From: Cladobotryum mycophilum
Taxonomy: Eukaryota; Ascomycota; Sordariomycetes; Hypocreales; Hypocreaceae
Assembly (NCBI GenBank): GCA_036429605.1
Contig: JAVFKD010000004.1
Span: forward strand, 4,030,001-4,094,000
Direction of reading: 5' to 3'
Length of the DNA stretch: 64,000 bases
Positions 44,154-57,366 of the stretch are shown one piece after another (positions within the stretch are counted from its first letter, which is position 1; each line of letters opens with the position of its first letter). A program made the translations under genes and the position numbers. The notes under the pieces are model-generated. The model saw nothing but the letters and a program-made list of their open reading frames with translations, ran no database searches and was not told where the DNA came from.

Positions 44154-47073
44154 GATGATTGGTGTGTATATGGTAATAATATGGAGTAGCAAACGAAGAA
44201 GAAGCGAGTAGATGGAGAAAAAAGATCGGAAGTATGGTAAACAGGAGAAGAAGCAACCTCAATGATGGGAATATAACAAGCGAAGATGATCAAAGATGCC
44301 CATCTCCAACACAGGGCCGTCCCTTGGGGTCTTATATTCTCCCGTCTCCAACGTTAAAATCACATACTTACCCGTCCTACACTAGACTGATGTAATATCA
44401 AACCATCCCAAAAAGAAAAAACCCGTGTCTCAAATCTTTTTCTCATCTCAAATCGTCCGTCCGTCCGTCCAGACCATCCCATCTACATATCATGTGGAGT
44501 CGAGGCAGTGAAACACACACATCTCTTTTTTCTTTCTTTCTTTCTTTTTTTCCTTCTCTTTTTTCCCTATCTTTTTCTTTTCTTGTCATAGTCATGGTCA
44601 CGTCGAAAAAAAAGCCATCCACGTAATATCCCATCCCAACCTATTTGTCTGTACTCCATAAAAAGAAGAAAGAAAAAGAAAAGAAAAAGAAAAGAAAAAA
44701 GGAAAAAAGGAAAAAAAGGAAAAAGATATGGCAAAAGCAAATTACAAGACATCCATGGATAATACTAGACAAATGATGTGACGGGTCGTTGATCCTGCCA
44801 AGGGTGGGACTGGCGGCTATCTGACAGTGGGGGAGACCAGCTGGAGATCCATCTCTCTACAGCAGACAGAGTGTACAGGTACTCCTGGAGGTACAAAGTT
44901 GCCTATTCGGGTTGCACTGCACTAAAATAGTTTATCTTGTTGGGTAATTTTGGCCTGCAGAGGCTGCTTAAGTAATTCCGCCTCTTCAGGCCAATTTGTG
45001 TTTATGGTTGCTCTGATTGGATCTTTGACGTTGGAAAACTAGCCAGTCAATCTATATTAGATATATATTACTACTGTACCTAGTCCTAGGTAGTAGTACA
45101 CAAGATAAACCACATGCCATTGTATAGTACAATGGATGTATTCTGAGAGCGCATCCGAGAGCACAATCATGCATCCATCCTCACCACGTTCTACAAGACC
45201 TCACAGCCCATCTCGTCATCCCAATAATATGCAAGCCCAAAGAATCTTCGCCGCCCGGAAATACCGCAACATGACGTCTCTCTCTTCCCTGTTTGACTCT
45301 ACCCTCTCCCTCCGCCCACCAACTAGAGTCTACCCTCTCCCTCTCTCCCTCCCCCTCACCTCAGTCCGTCCAAGTTTCAGTTCCAGCCTCAGTCTCAGTC
45401 AGTCGCAGTCGCAGTCACAGTCCCACTCCCCAACCAACTTACTAAGAATACCACCAGCTTTCCCATATTACTTAGTACCTACTCTGTACCTTGGCTACCA
45501 TACTTACTAGGTAGTACAAGCAATACTCCGTAGGTTATAGGCTCCCTTACCTCGGGTCCTTGCAACACCGCAGTTCAGCTGAGCTGGACTCGGGAACTGA
45601 AACATATCCATTCAACACGGCCATTCCCATGCCATATCCACAAAATTCCCAAGCTTTTTCTCCCCTCCCCGACGAGATATATATCCACATCCATGGGAGG
45701 CCTACATCTGAGCCCAGCTGACCCAGGTGCATAGTTACCCACAAACGGGAAAAAAACAAACGGCAGGCAAAGAAAAGAAGAAAAAAAGAAAAAAAGAAAA
45801 AAAGAAAAAAGGAATCCACCCAATCAACGTTCCAAAAACGCCAAGATCTTCAACCACCACCACAACCTCACCGAAACACAAATACAAATCACCAAAGCAA
45901 ATCTCTCCTGGAATAGATCCTCCGGCTCCACAAACCGCCGTCGATTATATCTGACATCTCCATCTACATCTCCATCGCCATTTCTATTTACACATCCATC
46001 TCGCTTCCCTTTCTGCATCATATTGTCTCTCCCTCCCTACTTCCCGCTACATTACATGGTCAATCAATGTCTCACTGACGGAACAAGAAAACGGCATTCA
46101 TACGGAGAAAAGAATATAAAAAATATCTCCCTCTTGGTGAATTTTTTTTTTAGTTAGTTAATTGTTGTTGCTCATCTACAATTCCATTGCCCTGCAGATC
46201 ATCCCCACTGGTAAAGAGAAGTGTGTGTGTGTGTGTTTCTGTGTGTGTAGGAAGGGTATCTATGGGGCCTGCATTTGCTTACCCCCTGAAGAATTTCGCA
46301 AAAAGAAAAGCTTTCACTTGAACAAGAAAAGGAAGAACAGCGAGAAACAAAGGTGTAAAGCCAAAAAACTACATCTCATCTCCAGAGTGCTCCAGAGCTC
46401 ATTGTGTGATAAAAGAGTAAAAACAAAAAAAGTCGTCTTCCCTGCTCGGCGCCAGAACCCCTTTTTTCTCCTGAAGCTCGAATATAAGCAGCAAAGACAC
46501 CAACCAGGCCATTCAAGAAAAATGAAATACACAATTGAACGAAAAAGAAAAAGAAAAAAGAACGTAAGTGGTGGGCTGATGTGCAAAAGGTAATAAAACC
46601 CCCAAATCTGCATGATTAAACACGTACAGAAGGTGGTGGCCCCGAGAAGTCTTCTCAAAATGCATCTCGACATGGTCCTGTAAGTACCAGGCCTACCCCT
46701 CTGCCTTGCTACACATTTCTCCATCTCTTCTTTGCTGGGTGCAGCGTCTATACATCTCTCTAACTCGGGGCTCCACATAAGATACCATGAGAACAACAAA
46801 AGAAAGCAAGGAAGTCGCTAGGTAGGCAGTTGGGGGTTGTTGTTGTTGTTGCTGTTGCTATGTCGCGGGTCAACTGACACAAGGGGCTGAATTGGATAAA
46901 CAAATCTTTTTTGCGAGGGTGTCATAACTTCGTAAAATGTTTGGATGGCGAATGCAACAAGACGATTCGGGTATGTATGAGTCAGTCATCGTCTTTTGGG
47001 TGCGTCAAGTCTAGGCTGAGCGCATTGTGAATCGGAAATGCGAAATACCATGTGACCGTGATGGATGCAAGTC
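44154..47073. other. long intergenic region with purine/pyrimidine tracts
   Basis: About 2.9 kb between two minus-strand genes: the decarboxylase promoter side and the TeaR 3' side. It has T/C-rich (44521-44585) and A/G-rich (44663-44725, 45748-45812) tracts. No frame has conserved features. The 45136-45510 frame is Ser/Gln low complexity (SQSQSQSQS) and is not called. Confidence 0.5.
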
Positions 47074-48852
47074 TCACATCACCACACAGCATCCGCAGCC
47101 GCCCTTCTTCTCCTCTTCGTCAGAAAGGACAGGGACCTGTTGCACCCCTTCCTTCTGCAGCGGCAGCGGCAACGGTTGCGGCTGTTGCTGGTTAACCGTC
47201 TGGGGACTGATGGGAGTTCTCGGGCTTGGTATGGGACTCATGGGCGGCTTGTCGGAAATTTTGGGCATGGTCGAGTACGAAGAACCCTGTCTCGTGGTCG
47301 GGCTCTTGCTAAGCTCCGTCTTAAGTGGCCATTCGTCCGATTGATCCTGGGTGGTCTGATCCCGGTGATCTTGGTGATCCTGATGATCCTGGTTCTGCTC
47401 CATGTGCAGCTCATCCGACCGAGCATGATGCTCTACCGCGGGCACCTTGAAGAGTGGGTTATCATTGAGCGGTCTGAAATCCTTATCATATACATCTCCA
47501 AACTTGCCCTCCTTCTCCCACTTCTCCTGTGCAAGTCGCCTCGCCACAGTCGGTATAATTTGCTGTTCAGGCGGCAACCGAGGGTCAGGCTTGTAGCTGT
47601 TGAACATCCACGGCGGGTCACCTTCGGGAGCCTTAATGCTCGAAACAGAGTCGCCAGATCGAGTGTGTGGTCGTGTCGATGTGCCGCCCTGCGAATCTTT
47701 ATTCGGGCCTGAGCGAGTCTTGGGCCTCCCAGTCGTTGTGCTGGATTTCGACGACCCAGAAGTCTTCCTATTTGCGGTAGACTTCTTGGGCGATCCATCC
47801 ATGGGAGCATTTCCCCGCCCAGTTCGTCCTGGCGTTCCGGGTGTTGGGTCACGAACAGTGGCACTGGCACTCCTCGAACGACTCTTGGGGTATGTGATGG
47901 TCGTAGATTCGCCCTCGGGGCTCTCGGTCGCCTTTCGTGGCGTTGGTACTCCTCGTTCAAGATAGTCCTGAGATATGGGCGCTGGGCTCACTTTGGCAAC
48001 GGGGATTCTAGACCCTCCCTTGGCCCCATTGGGAACAAAATAGGTGCTCGACTCTTCCTCGGCAATCTCCTCTGGAGTCCTGAGATCCCAATGTTGCATG
48101 TCCGACTCGTTCTTGGGTCGGGCCTGGGCGTTGTCCTGTGCATCGGCCTCTCGCTTGGTGCTTCGGTCTCTTCGCTGCTTGCTCTGAGCTCTCGATCGCG
48201 GAACGTAGAAGCCAGCCGCTTGTAGTTCTTCGTTCTCTATCTTGGCCAGCTTGTCTCGGTGGATCCACTTGTCGTGTCCAAGACTTGAGTCCGATTTTTG
48301 AGGTGCCGGCCGTTTCAGGTCGTCACTGCTGCTGTGGTTGTTATAGGATGACCAGTCGGATCTGCCCATCTTGGACTCGGTGCTAAACGAGGACGATAGC
48401 CCGCTGCTGTCGACTGCCTTGTCCCATCTCGAGCTGTATAGGTTGTCGAGCGACTGCATCTTACGCGCACCAGTCTCGAAGCCGGACTTGTGGGGGGCGG
48501 TGGAGGAGTTTCCGTTGTGAGGGTAGAGAGGCTGTCGGTGGGTTTGATCAAAGTGCGCAGAGCCATTCTTGTCTTGCATCGTTTGCTGCATTAGGAGAGT
48601 CAGTCAGTAAGTAAGCCAGGAATATAACCTATCCACTTGGCGATGCAGAGACAACAGCGGCCCCTAGTGCGTGGCATGTCCCCACCGGATCATCGCTCTC
48701 CAGCGTCCGTCTCTTCCATGTGTATGTGTGTGTGTAAGTTTACTTACAGATTGCTTCCGAGAATGGCCCCACGGGGTAGTCTCATCGCCATGGCTGCTGC
48801 TCGGCGGCGTCAGAGCCGTTGGATCACCGCGAGCAGAGGAGATGGCAGCCAT
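47074..48852 (-). CDS. TeaR-like prenylated cell-end marker receptor
   Basis: Exons 48748-48852 and 47074-48585 flank a 162-bp phase-0 intron (GTAAGT donor, CTAAT branch, GCAG acceptor). The product is 538 aa. The start MAAISSARGDPTALTPPSSS is the conserved fungal N-terminus. The long middle is disordered and rich in Ser/Lys/Pro/Arg. The conserved block near residues 355-410 (PPWMFNSYKPDPRLPPEQQI, then IPTVARRLAQEKWEKEGKFG) matches my memory of the TeaA-receptor TeaR family. The C-terminus KKGGCGCCVVM carries a CaaX box (CVVM), with upstream Cys for palmitoylation. In Aspergillus, TeaR anchors the microtubule-delivered TeaA marker at the hyphal-tip membrane. The family call rests on the conserved block plus the CaaX box. 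A polar DHQDHQDH repeat precedes the C-terminus. Confidence 0.75.
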
Positions 48853-51533
48853 GGTGATGGGCTTAGCTGCGGTGTAACAACACCGTCAGCCCCTGAAGAG
48901 CGTTATCGGACTCCGATAAGACGCGGAAGTCGTTGAGAGAATGAGATTGAACAAGAAAAGATGGTGGAAATGAAGTAAATCGTTTTTTTATGACAAGAAG
49001 AAGAAAAAAGTAAAGCAGGATCAGTGCAAAATAATCGATTTTGGTTGGTTGAATTAGAAAAAACGTGAGAATATTAAAAATCCGTAGTAGTGGCAGTAGT
49101 CGCGTCAGTAAAGTTGAGGGAGAGTTCGAATCAATGGTAAGTGGTCGTTGGAGTTTTTGCGGTGTCGCAGCCCCCCAGAACGTAGGTCCGTACGTATTGG
49201 GGGTTAGAAAACGAGAGGAAGGTTCCGACGGTGAGTGTGGGATCGGTTACGCGACGAGCAGCTCTCTCGACCAGGCGCAGGTAGTAAATTTGTGAGGCGG
49301 CTGGAGAGTGTGTGCAAATTCACCAGAATGACAAGTTGATGGTCTGTAGTAGCAAACAGCAGCCGCAGTTTCAACCCCCTCCCAATCCAGTCCAGTCAAA
49401 TCAAGTCTCTGGAAAGAAGAAAAAAGAAAAAAAATCCAACCCGGTGGCCAATCCGCCACAAACGACGTCGCGGGGAAGGGAGACAAGACAAGAACCTGTG
49501 GACGGACGGTTGGAGAGAAAAGAAACGTGCAGTGAGTGGACAGAACGGCCGAAGTTGGGAGAGTTCGTGATGGGGCGGGAGGCTGGTGGTTTGTTAGCGC
49601 ACCCTTACCTGAAGGGTTAGGTGCTAGGTAGGTACATAGGTAAGGCGGTTCCAGTTGGTTGAGGCGCTGTTGCAGAGGTGCTTGGCCCTGCTGCTGAACG
49701 CTGAAGGGGCCCTGAGAGCTGGGAAGTGCGGAGCCTTGGAAGTGCTGGGGCAAAAGCAAAAGTGAGATGCGCTGGGCTGCAGGGCGGTCATGCCGTGCCT
49801 GTGCTCTCAAGCCTCTTTTTTTCTTTCCCTTCTCCCTCTTCCAAGGTTCCATCCCAGCAACCAACCAACCAGCCTTGCAGCGAACCTAAAAGCACCTGGG
49901 CACTCTCCCCTCCTCCCTCCAGGGCTCCATTTCAGTGGGTTCTTCAGAGCCTGGCCCACCGCTAATAATACTTTACCTGAAGCCAGGGCCCAGACAAGCC
50001 TAAGCTCGGGTTATTTTATTTCTCTTCATGGATAGAAGAGAGTCAAGGACCATAACCATTGCAACGCCATGGATGGTTATTATTGGGCATGTGCTGTATC
50101 TGCATACAAGAAAAGAAACACTTTTACATGACTCTTTTCTTTTTTCTTCTTCGTTTTTTTTTCCTTTCTTGTTTTTGCCTCCCATCAGGGACAAACTTCT
50201 CTCCTACTCTATTCACTCGTGCCATGTGATGATGGAGCCATCAAGCATGAATACGTGTTGTACAATAAAGGGCACCAGGTGTAACTTGCTCCAAGGTGTG
50301 TGCTTGTTCAAATTGCTCCTAATAAAACAACCCTGAACCAAAGTGACAACGTCCGTCTCTCCCTGTTCCCTGTTTTGCGATCCAAACATCAACCTGTAAT
50401 TACTTGTACCTTATTCTTTTCCAAACAACACCTTGCCATTATCACACAAGCCATGCAAGAGTGACAGTCGATGCTTATTAGGGGCACAAGGCCGGTCATA
50501 GTTGCACCCTTCCATGCTTTTTTACCTGCAAGTACTTGCTTGCTTGTACATGTGTGTGATCCACTCATCCACTCATTCCACACTTTTGCTTTCTTATACC
50601 GGGTTGCCGTAAACGTCACGATACCAAAAAGCGCGGGCCACAAGCTCACCACGTATTAGTGTGTAAGAGAAACCAAGCAAAAAAAAGGGGGGAGATGGGG
50701 AGGTAGCCTTTCATCTCTCACCCAACCTGTTTTTGATTCACAGCGTAATATGACCGTGACAAATGGTTCATACCCAAATAAAATAAAATAGAAAAAGGCC
50801 CTCCCCTTCCCACGAATGGGGTAGCACCAACGAAAGAGAAGAGACATACAGACAGACAGACAGACCTTTAGTAAAATGACGCCAAAAGAGTGAGACAAGT
50901 AATTCTACACAAACAGACACTTGCAGATTTGCCATCTTCAGTGGCCCTCTTCAAGCACCGTTACATTTGTCTCGAGGAATCGACTGGGCGGGTCTAGCGG
51001 GAACTAGGAAAAGGAAATAAACGAAAGAAAGAAAGAAAAAGAAAAAAGGACATTGCAAGGAACTCGTGGTGGTGATGGTGACGGTAGCAGTGGTGCTACG
51101 TGGATCCAGAACTTTCCGAGGTTGGTCTTGTCGTGCTGTGTGTGGTAAGCCGCCAAAGGATTTCTCTGCTACTACAAAGTGGAAATTGAAGGTCGGGTTG
51201 ATTTGGAACAATATGGATTTGTACTTGTAGGACTTTGCTGTTGGAATTTCACGTTGGACTGAGATGCCAGTCGAGTCGTACAACTTGGCTCAAGAAAACG
51301 CTGATGCAACATGACATCCATATATGCATGTGAACGTGGCCAGCAATACCCTTTTTTTTTAACTTGCAACCGGGACAGCCATTCCATTACCCGATTGGAA
51401 TTACAAAACCACACATGCTATTGTTATCATTATTTGAATTGTGTATGCAAATTCTGTTATTCTCTTCAACTGCAAGAATCAATCCTCGGCCTGCATCATC
51501 ACGTCATTCGTGATGAGTGGCAAAAAAAGATGG
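48853..51533. other. intergenic, TeaR promoter side
   Basis: About 2.7 kb with no credible gene. It contains (GAAA)n-like text (51021-51050), a (GACA)n run (50853-50866) and T-rich tracts. Several frames are open by chance in C/T-rich sequence. Confidence 0.45.
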
Positions 51534-51622
51534 TGATTCCGCCCGGGCTCGAACCGGGGACCTTTTCGGTGGTGTCAACTGAACTGTTAACGAAATGTCA
51601 TAACCAACTAGACCACGGAACC
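51534..51622 (-). tRNA. tRNA-Val (anticodon AAC) with a short intron
   Basis: On the minus strand: acceptor GGTTCCG pairs with CGGAATC (one G-U); D-arm GTC/GAC; anticodon stem TTTCG pairs with CGAAA; T-arm CCCGG-TTCGAGC-CCGGG. The anticodon loop starts TTAACA, giving anticodon AAC. About 15 extra bases (GTTCAGTTGACACCA) sit one base 3' of the anticodon, the canonical position for nuclear tRNA introns. The discriminator base is A; no CCA is encoded. Internal A and B boxes are intact. Confidence 0.92.
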
Positions 51623-52511
51623 ATTGACTCCTGTTCGCAGGAGACCGTGTGACAGAAGCAAATCCCAGACGCCTGATAAAGGTGCTGCCTCTGATCATTC
51701 GTTCGATCCCCACGGATGCCTTCATCGCGTGATACTCTTCCCATCTGTGCTACCCTAGATAATACGTCAAAAACAGCATCTATCCGAAACTCCTCCTACC
51801 TTTTGCCATCACGATGTGCTATCCCTGGAGACATTTCACAGGATAATGATACGACAATTAATCTATCCATGGCTAATTTGCCCACCTTTTTAAATGATGC
51901 TGGCGTTACATGCTGACCCTCGGTCGCTGACCCTGTTATCCTTTGTCCGTTACCTCCAGCTTGGCACAGCAATCAGGACTCCATTCCTCGCCTCCAACGC
52001 AATGCATTCCCACGGAAACCTTATTGCCCGGAGACTCCAGCGGTGTATTGGAAGCAAGATGGAAGGCAGCATAATCAATAACAAAGTTGCCGCAATGGAA
52101 TATTCCATGAGTACTTCTCCCGCTTCTTCTTATTCGGGCAAACAGTACATTTGACAAGTATGGAATGTTGGCCACCTCCATGCAGACGCAAAAAAACGTG
52201 GAAGCTTGTTATGATGCCCGGTCGATATGATCCGGCTGGACTGGTCACAGGTGACCCTACGACCAGCTTGGCGCCACCGTCAGACCCAATCAACGCCCGT
52301 GGCTTCAAATGCTGTGATACCAGCTGGGGAAAGTCCCTCTTCCGATGGTCTCGCCTTGCTGTCTCTCAGGAAAGCTTCCTTTTGCTCCCGACGCAAACGC
52401 CGGTTTTCCCTCGACTATAAAGATCGACGACCGGGTGCTGTAAAAAAAACACAGTTTTGTTGCTGTTTGAGAAGTGTATACCACGCACTCATTCCAGATA
52501 GAGGGACGTTG
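51623..52511. other. intergenic between tRNA and metallophosphoesterase
   Basis: No credible gene was recognised; short frames on both strands lack features. It includes the tRNA 5' flank and the promoter of the plus-strand gene. Confidence 0.45.
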
Positions 52512-53800
52512 ATGATGGCGACACCAAAGTTTCGACGGACGAGAATCGTCTGCATCTCGGATACCCATAATGGCACCGTCAGTCTCCCCCCGGAGACGTC
52601 CTGATCCACGCCGGCGATCTCTCGAACCAGGGGAGTTACTCGGAGGTGAGTCGAGGCGCTGATGGCGTGCCTGTATATCGGAGTCGAGAGGGTTGATGTT
52701 GACTCGCAATCGCTCCAGATCTCCAAGACGGTCAAGTGGATTGAGGACGCCGACTATGAAGCCAAAATCGTCGTCGCTGGTATGAGTCACACAAAAAAAA
52801 CTTCCCACCAAGACAACTCCATCCCAGCTGACAGAGATGACCAGGAAATCACGATGTTTCCCTGGACTCGGACTTTTACTTTCATCATGGTCGTATGTTT
52901 CACAACCAGAGCCCTCAGGAACCCGAGTTGTGCCTGGCCTTGTTGACCTCGTCGCCAACCATCACCTACCTCTGTCACGACTCAGCAACGATTCGCCTGA
53001 AGTCACCGGATGGACCACATACAGAGTTTACCGTCTTTGGTTCTCCCTACTCTCCTCGGCATGGACTGTGGGCATTCTACTACGACGCACCAAAGGATCC
53101 CGAGAACACTGAGCGCATGGATCTGACGGCGCTCTGGGAACTCATCCCGCTGGAGACGGACATCGTCGTGACGCACACGCCTCCCCTGAAGCATCGCGAC
53201 AAGACGTTGGATGACCAGTATAAGGGGTGTGAAGCATTGCGACAAGCTCTCTGGAGAGTGCGACCCAAACTAGCGGTTTGTGGACATGTACATAGCGGAC
53301 GAGGAGCTGAACGAGTGCTCTGGGACTTGGAGTGCCGAGAGAAACCCTATCTCGAAAAGGCTGTGGTCGAATGGGAAGACCCGGGTAAAGGAAACAACAA
53401 GAACAGCTTAGTAGACCTCACGGGCAGGAAAGAAGCAAAGCTCGCGAACAATGGCGCCCATCCGGGACGCCCTAGGAGCGAGGGTGATGAGGAAGATGAT
53501 GACGACCAACTAGTGACTAACACGACACTCAATATGACAGCCTCATCAGACGTATCACCACATGGACATTCCGGTTCTAGCGTCGGTGCCCAAGACCAGA
53601 GTGACATCCTCGGCTACGGGATAGATCCAGAGTCTGATGGCGGTGATCTCGAGGCCCTGCTGGGGAGGATGGGCAGGAAGGAGACGTGCATTGTCAATGC
53701 GGCGATTATGAAGAAGAACTACCCCCATATCGGGGGCAAGGAGTTTAACAAGCCGATCGTGGTGGATGTAGACCTGCCAGTATGGGAAGAGGAAGATTGA
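52512..53800 (+). CDS. calcineurin-like metallophosphoesterase
   Basis: Exons 52512-52645, 52719-52779 and 52845-53800. The product is about 383 aa after a frame repair. Metal-binding motifs appear in order: CISDTHNG (DxH), GDVLIHAGDLSNQG (GDxxxxG), GNHDVSLDSDF (GNHD), VVTHTPP and LAVCGHVHSGRGAE (GHxH). These define the binuclear-metal phosphoesterase fold, MPPED/239AB-like. Substrate unknown. The frame breaks at C6 52586-52591 between NGTVSLPP and GDVLIHAGDL; seven Cs would make it continuous, and the two introns (73 and 65 bp) are in phase only with that change. The C-terminal third is a poorly conserved acidic insertion (SEGDEEDDDDQ), then a conserved-looking end (IVNAAIMKKNYPHIGGKEFN). 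Start: ATG 52512 or 52515. Confidence 0.85.
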
Positions 53801-54330
53801 AACAAGGGAAGGGGGAAGGGTAGAGCAAAGCAGGGGAGATGTGACGGGGTAGTTTGGGCTGAACTTTCTGCTCCCTTTTCCCGACAGAGATAATTGTAGG
53901 GTAGCTTGATAATATACAAAAGGGAAAGGAGCCTCATCCGTTGATACCCAATGCCACCACGGCATGTGCTCTCGAGACAAAGAACAACAACGCATGTGCG
54001 ATAACGAGCCGTCCATTTACAGACGGCCAATAATGCAATCGCCAGGGGGAGCACATATTGTCATCCTACATTACATGGAGACATACATCATACATACATA
54101 CATTGGGGGGGGGGGGAGAAGTTCGGCAGTTGGGACTAACGGGACAGGAAAGCTGCCTGCTCGATGATGAATGACAGCGAGTTGACCAACACATCCCCTC
54201 AGATAATTGGGGGGTTGCAGAAAGGGCCAGCTCGCAAAGCTGACTCGCGATGCTGTGATTTGCTATGATGCCGTCGGTGACGGATCCGTGGGTTTCTGCG
54301 AGACGAGAGACCCTTTCTTTCTTTCTTTCC

Positions 54331-54393
<63 letters not shown>
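54331..54393. repeat. (TC)n microsatellite
   Basis: About 31 uninterrupted TC units follow a short (TTTC)n run. Confidence 0.95.
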
Positions 54394-54400
<7 letters not shown>

Positions 54401-57311
54401 GTCCCTTTCCTGATTCTCTCCCTCTCCTGTTTCTCTTACTGCAGCGGTTATACCGGTCTAATAGACAGGAACTCGATAGTTCCATGTAATAATATGCAGT
54501 ATCGCAAAACACTGAATGTTTTCCGATCATCGGACAAATTATTATTTTTTTGACCTTATTTAGCACTTGCCGAGTCTTTTTTTTTGTTAGGTTTCCTGCT
54601 TACAAGGAAGTAAGCCCTTTGAGATGGGGCGCCCCGATCACGATGAGAAGAATATTTGTATGCCATGCCAATGCTTTGCCTTCATAGCGCCAGGCCAACA
54701 AGAGGAGTGGTTTTTTTTTTTTTTTGAACCCCCAACGTTACGCCTTATTCAAGGCAAAGCCCGTTAATGGGACGGTTTTTTATTTTCCCACGCCATTGTT
54801 CTTCATGGAGGGTGGGATGCATAAGAAAAAACAGGGCAAGCGAATATTAACCAATAAGAGGTTGTGATGCTTGCAACCCAAAAGGACGAATAAAAATACG
54901 GTCCCCCTCTATAAATGGCGAGGTGTTTTTTTGTTTACTAGTTGCTATCTTTTTCCTAACGAATGAAGATGGGACGTTGAGGAAAAAAACCAGGTTGTGA
55001 TGGTGTGTGGAGATGGTTCCTTGTCCTCCCCCTTCTCATCCCACTTCTTACACAAGTTACATTAGGTGTTGGAGAAGGAAGGGAAGAAAAAAAGAGGGCT
55101 TGGTTTGGTTGACTGGGAAGCGCAAGAGATGTGCATGTGCTCACCGCCACGGGTTTAATTCGCGGAGGAGGCCGACGATTGGATGAATGGGAAAAAAGCC
55201 CATTAGGATTCATTTTCAGGGCGAGTTTTGGAGGAGGGGAGGGGGGCAGCATGCACTAACGTAAGTGGCTACATGAGAAACAGTAAGGGATAGAGAATCC
55301 ATTACTATGGGTGCATATGCATACTGTGGGATGCATGAAAGTGGATTGGATTTGAATTTTGGTGTAGCAGAGAGGGATGAGTGAGTGTGTGAGGAGAGAG
55401 CGTAAGACTGAGGGAGACAGAGAGAGGGACAGAGAGAGAAAGAGAAAGAGAGACAGTTGCCCTGGGGCGTAATAGGTGCGGAATCTGGGTGCCTGATCAA
55501 GCGATGCCGCCTGTGATGCTGCGTATGCCGCACTTTGGGGGATGATGGGATGGCATGGCATGGCATGGCCGTCAGGGCAAAACTCGAAGAAGAGATGCCT
55601 GCTGCTGCAAGGTCCAAGTTCCATCCATAGAAAAAAGAACATCCCCCCCTTGTACCTATTTGTGCCCCGCGTTTGGCGCCCATACCCATGGATCGTCGTT
55701 CTTTCTTCTCCCACCACAGGGCTCCTTTTGGTTGGCAGCATAGCATGTAGACACACCAAAGAGAGTCTAAGAGAAAGAGAGAAAAAGACTACGGACCAAA
55801 CAGAATCAACTCCCATGCATGCAAAGCTATGCAGTACTAGGTAGTAGTACTAGGAAGGGAAAAAAACGAGTCTGTGGGTCTCATCCACACTTCGCTCATT
55901 GAACAGAAAGAGAAAGAGAAAAAGGTGACAGGTTTGTTTTTTTCTTGTTGCACAAGTAGTCTATATTGGGGAGGGGGCTTGCTTTGCTAAGAAAAAAGGT
56001 GGGCATCTTTGGTTTTCTGTTCCCTCTAAAAAAAAACAAACGTTGGAATGAATGCGGAATGTGAATTGCGGGATTATCGGAGAATAAGAAAGAAGAGGCA
56101 AAAAAAAAGGGATTAAATGCGAGTGATCAAAATGGGGGTTGATGGGGGGCCCATGGGAACACTGCGGCTCATCTGAACGGACCTGACAATCGGATGGATG
56201 GACGATGAGAATGAATGAACCTCGGGTTCCATGTCTCTTTGTCCCTTTTGTTCTTTTTCCATCTGGCAACGTGACTTGGGTTCCTTCGTTTATGAGTTCA
56301 AGTAGAGTAGCCAAGATATTTTAATCTACGTGTACAGAAAAGATCGGCTGTCGCCGCGTAATGCCAACACTCGTCCATCCCCATCATCAAAGAGCAAGTC
56401 AAGTCAAGACAAAATAAGAAAAAAAACGACAACTCATCATCATTGCCAAAGTATCTGGGTAGCAAAGTACTAGGTATCGAGTACCTACCCATTGGCGATT
56501 CAGGCGTGTGATGTGATAAACATTCAATTCTCTGGATCTCTGCTTACTTTTTACCTATGTTACCTCTTACTCACTCACTATTCCTAATTCATCCACGTGC
56601 TCTAAAGGGGGAGATATCGTCTTTTTCAAATCACGACTTTTTTGTTTTGTTTCCCTTTTTTTCCCTTTTCTGACGTGGGAGCTTCAAGTCCGGTGACAAG
56701 CCACGTGGGGATGGGAAGCCGGCTTTCGCCACGGATAGAGAGGGATAGAGGACTTTGGAGAGAGAACCCGAGCCAGTGGCCTGAGCGTGAGACAATTTCT
56801 TCCTTTTTTTGGGCTGGTGTGTGATGCGTCTCTCGCGCTTGGGGGGGGGGTTAGATGACCATCCGTGTGATATCTAAGGAGTATGTAGGTACCTATGGAC
56901 TTCAGAGAGACAGGCATGGGATGGGATGACTGCCCATTCCCCGTTTATTAACCCCCTTTTCCTGGAAACGGTAGATGTATTGGTCTCAGTTCTCGGAAAC
57001 CGTCCCATTTGGCCGTCACATGCATAACAGGGTGATGTGATGTGATGATGTACATAACGTACATGGATAACATAACTGTAAACCAAAAGGGAGAAACACG
57101 TTACAGGTACCTACCTACTACTGTATGTATAATGTGCCGAGCTGGTGATTGATTTGCGCTTGTGCCTTGATAAACCGCGTCACATTCAAGGGGGGTGATC
57201 TCCTTCTCCTTCTCCTTCTCCCCTCACCCCCTGTAATTAATTCGATCGTTTTCTTTTTTCTCTAAAAATCCCCATGTCTTGAACGAACCCATTACTCCGA
57301 GGAGCTAAAAC

Positions 57312-57314
<3 letters not shown>

Positions 57315-57361
<47 letters not shown>
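57315..57361. repeat. (GA)n microsatellite
   Basis: About 23 uninterrupted GA units in the gene-free stretch. Confidence 0.95.

Positions 57362-57366
<5 letters not shown>

Noticed and set aside
45136..45510. 124-codon frame rich in Ser/Gln
   Set aside because: Low-complexity SQSQSQS from a CAGT repeat, in a gap with many simple repeats; no conserved block.
47074..47960. Overlapping frames on both strands of the TeaR-like gene
   Set aside because: They are side products of a disordered, compositionally biased exon.
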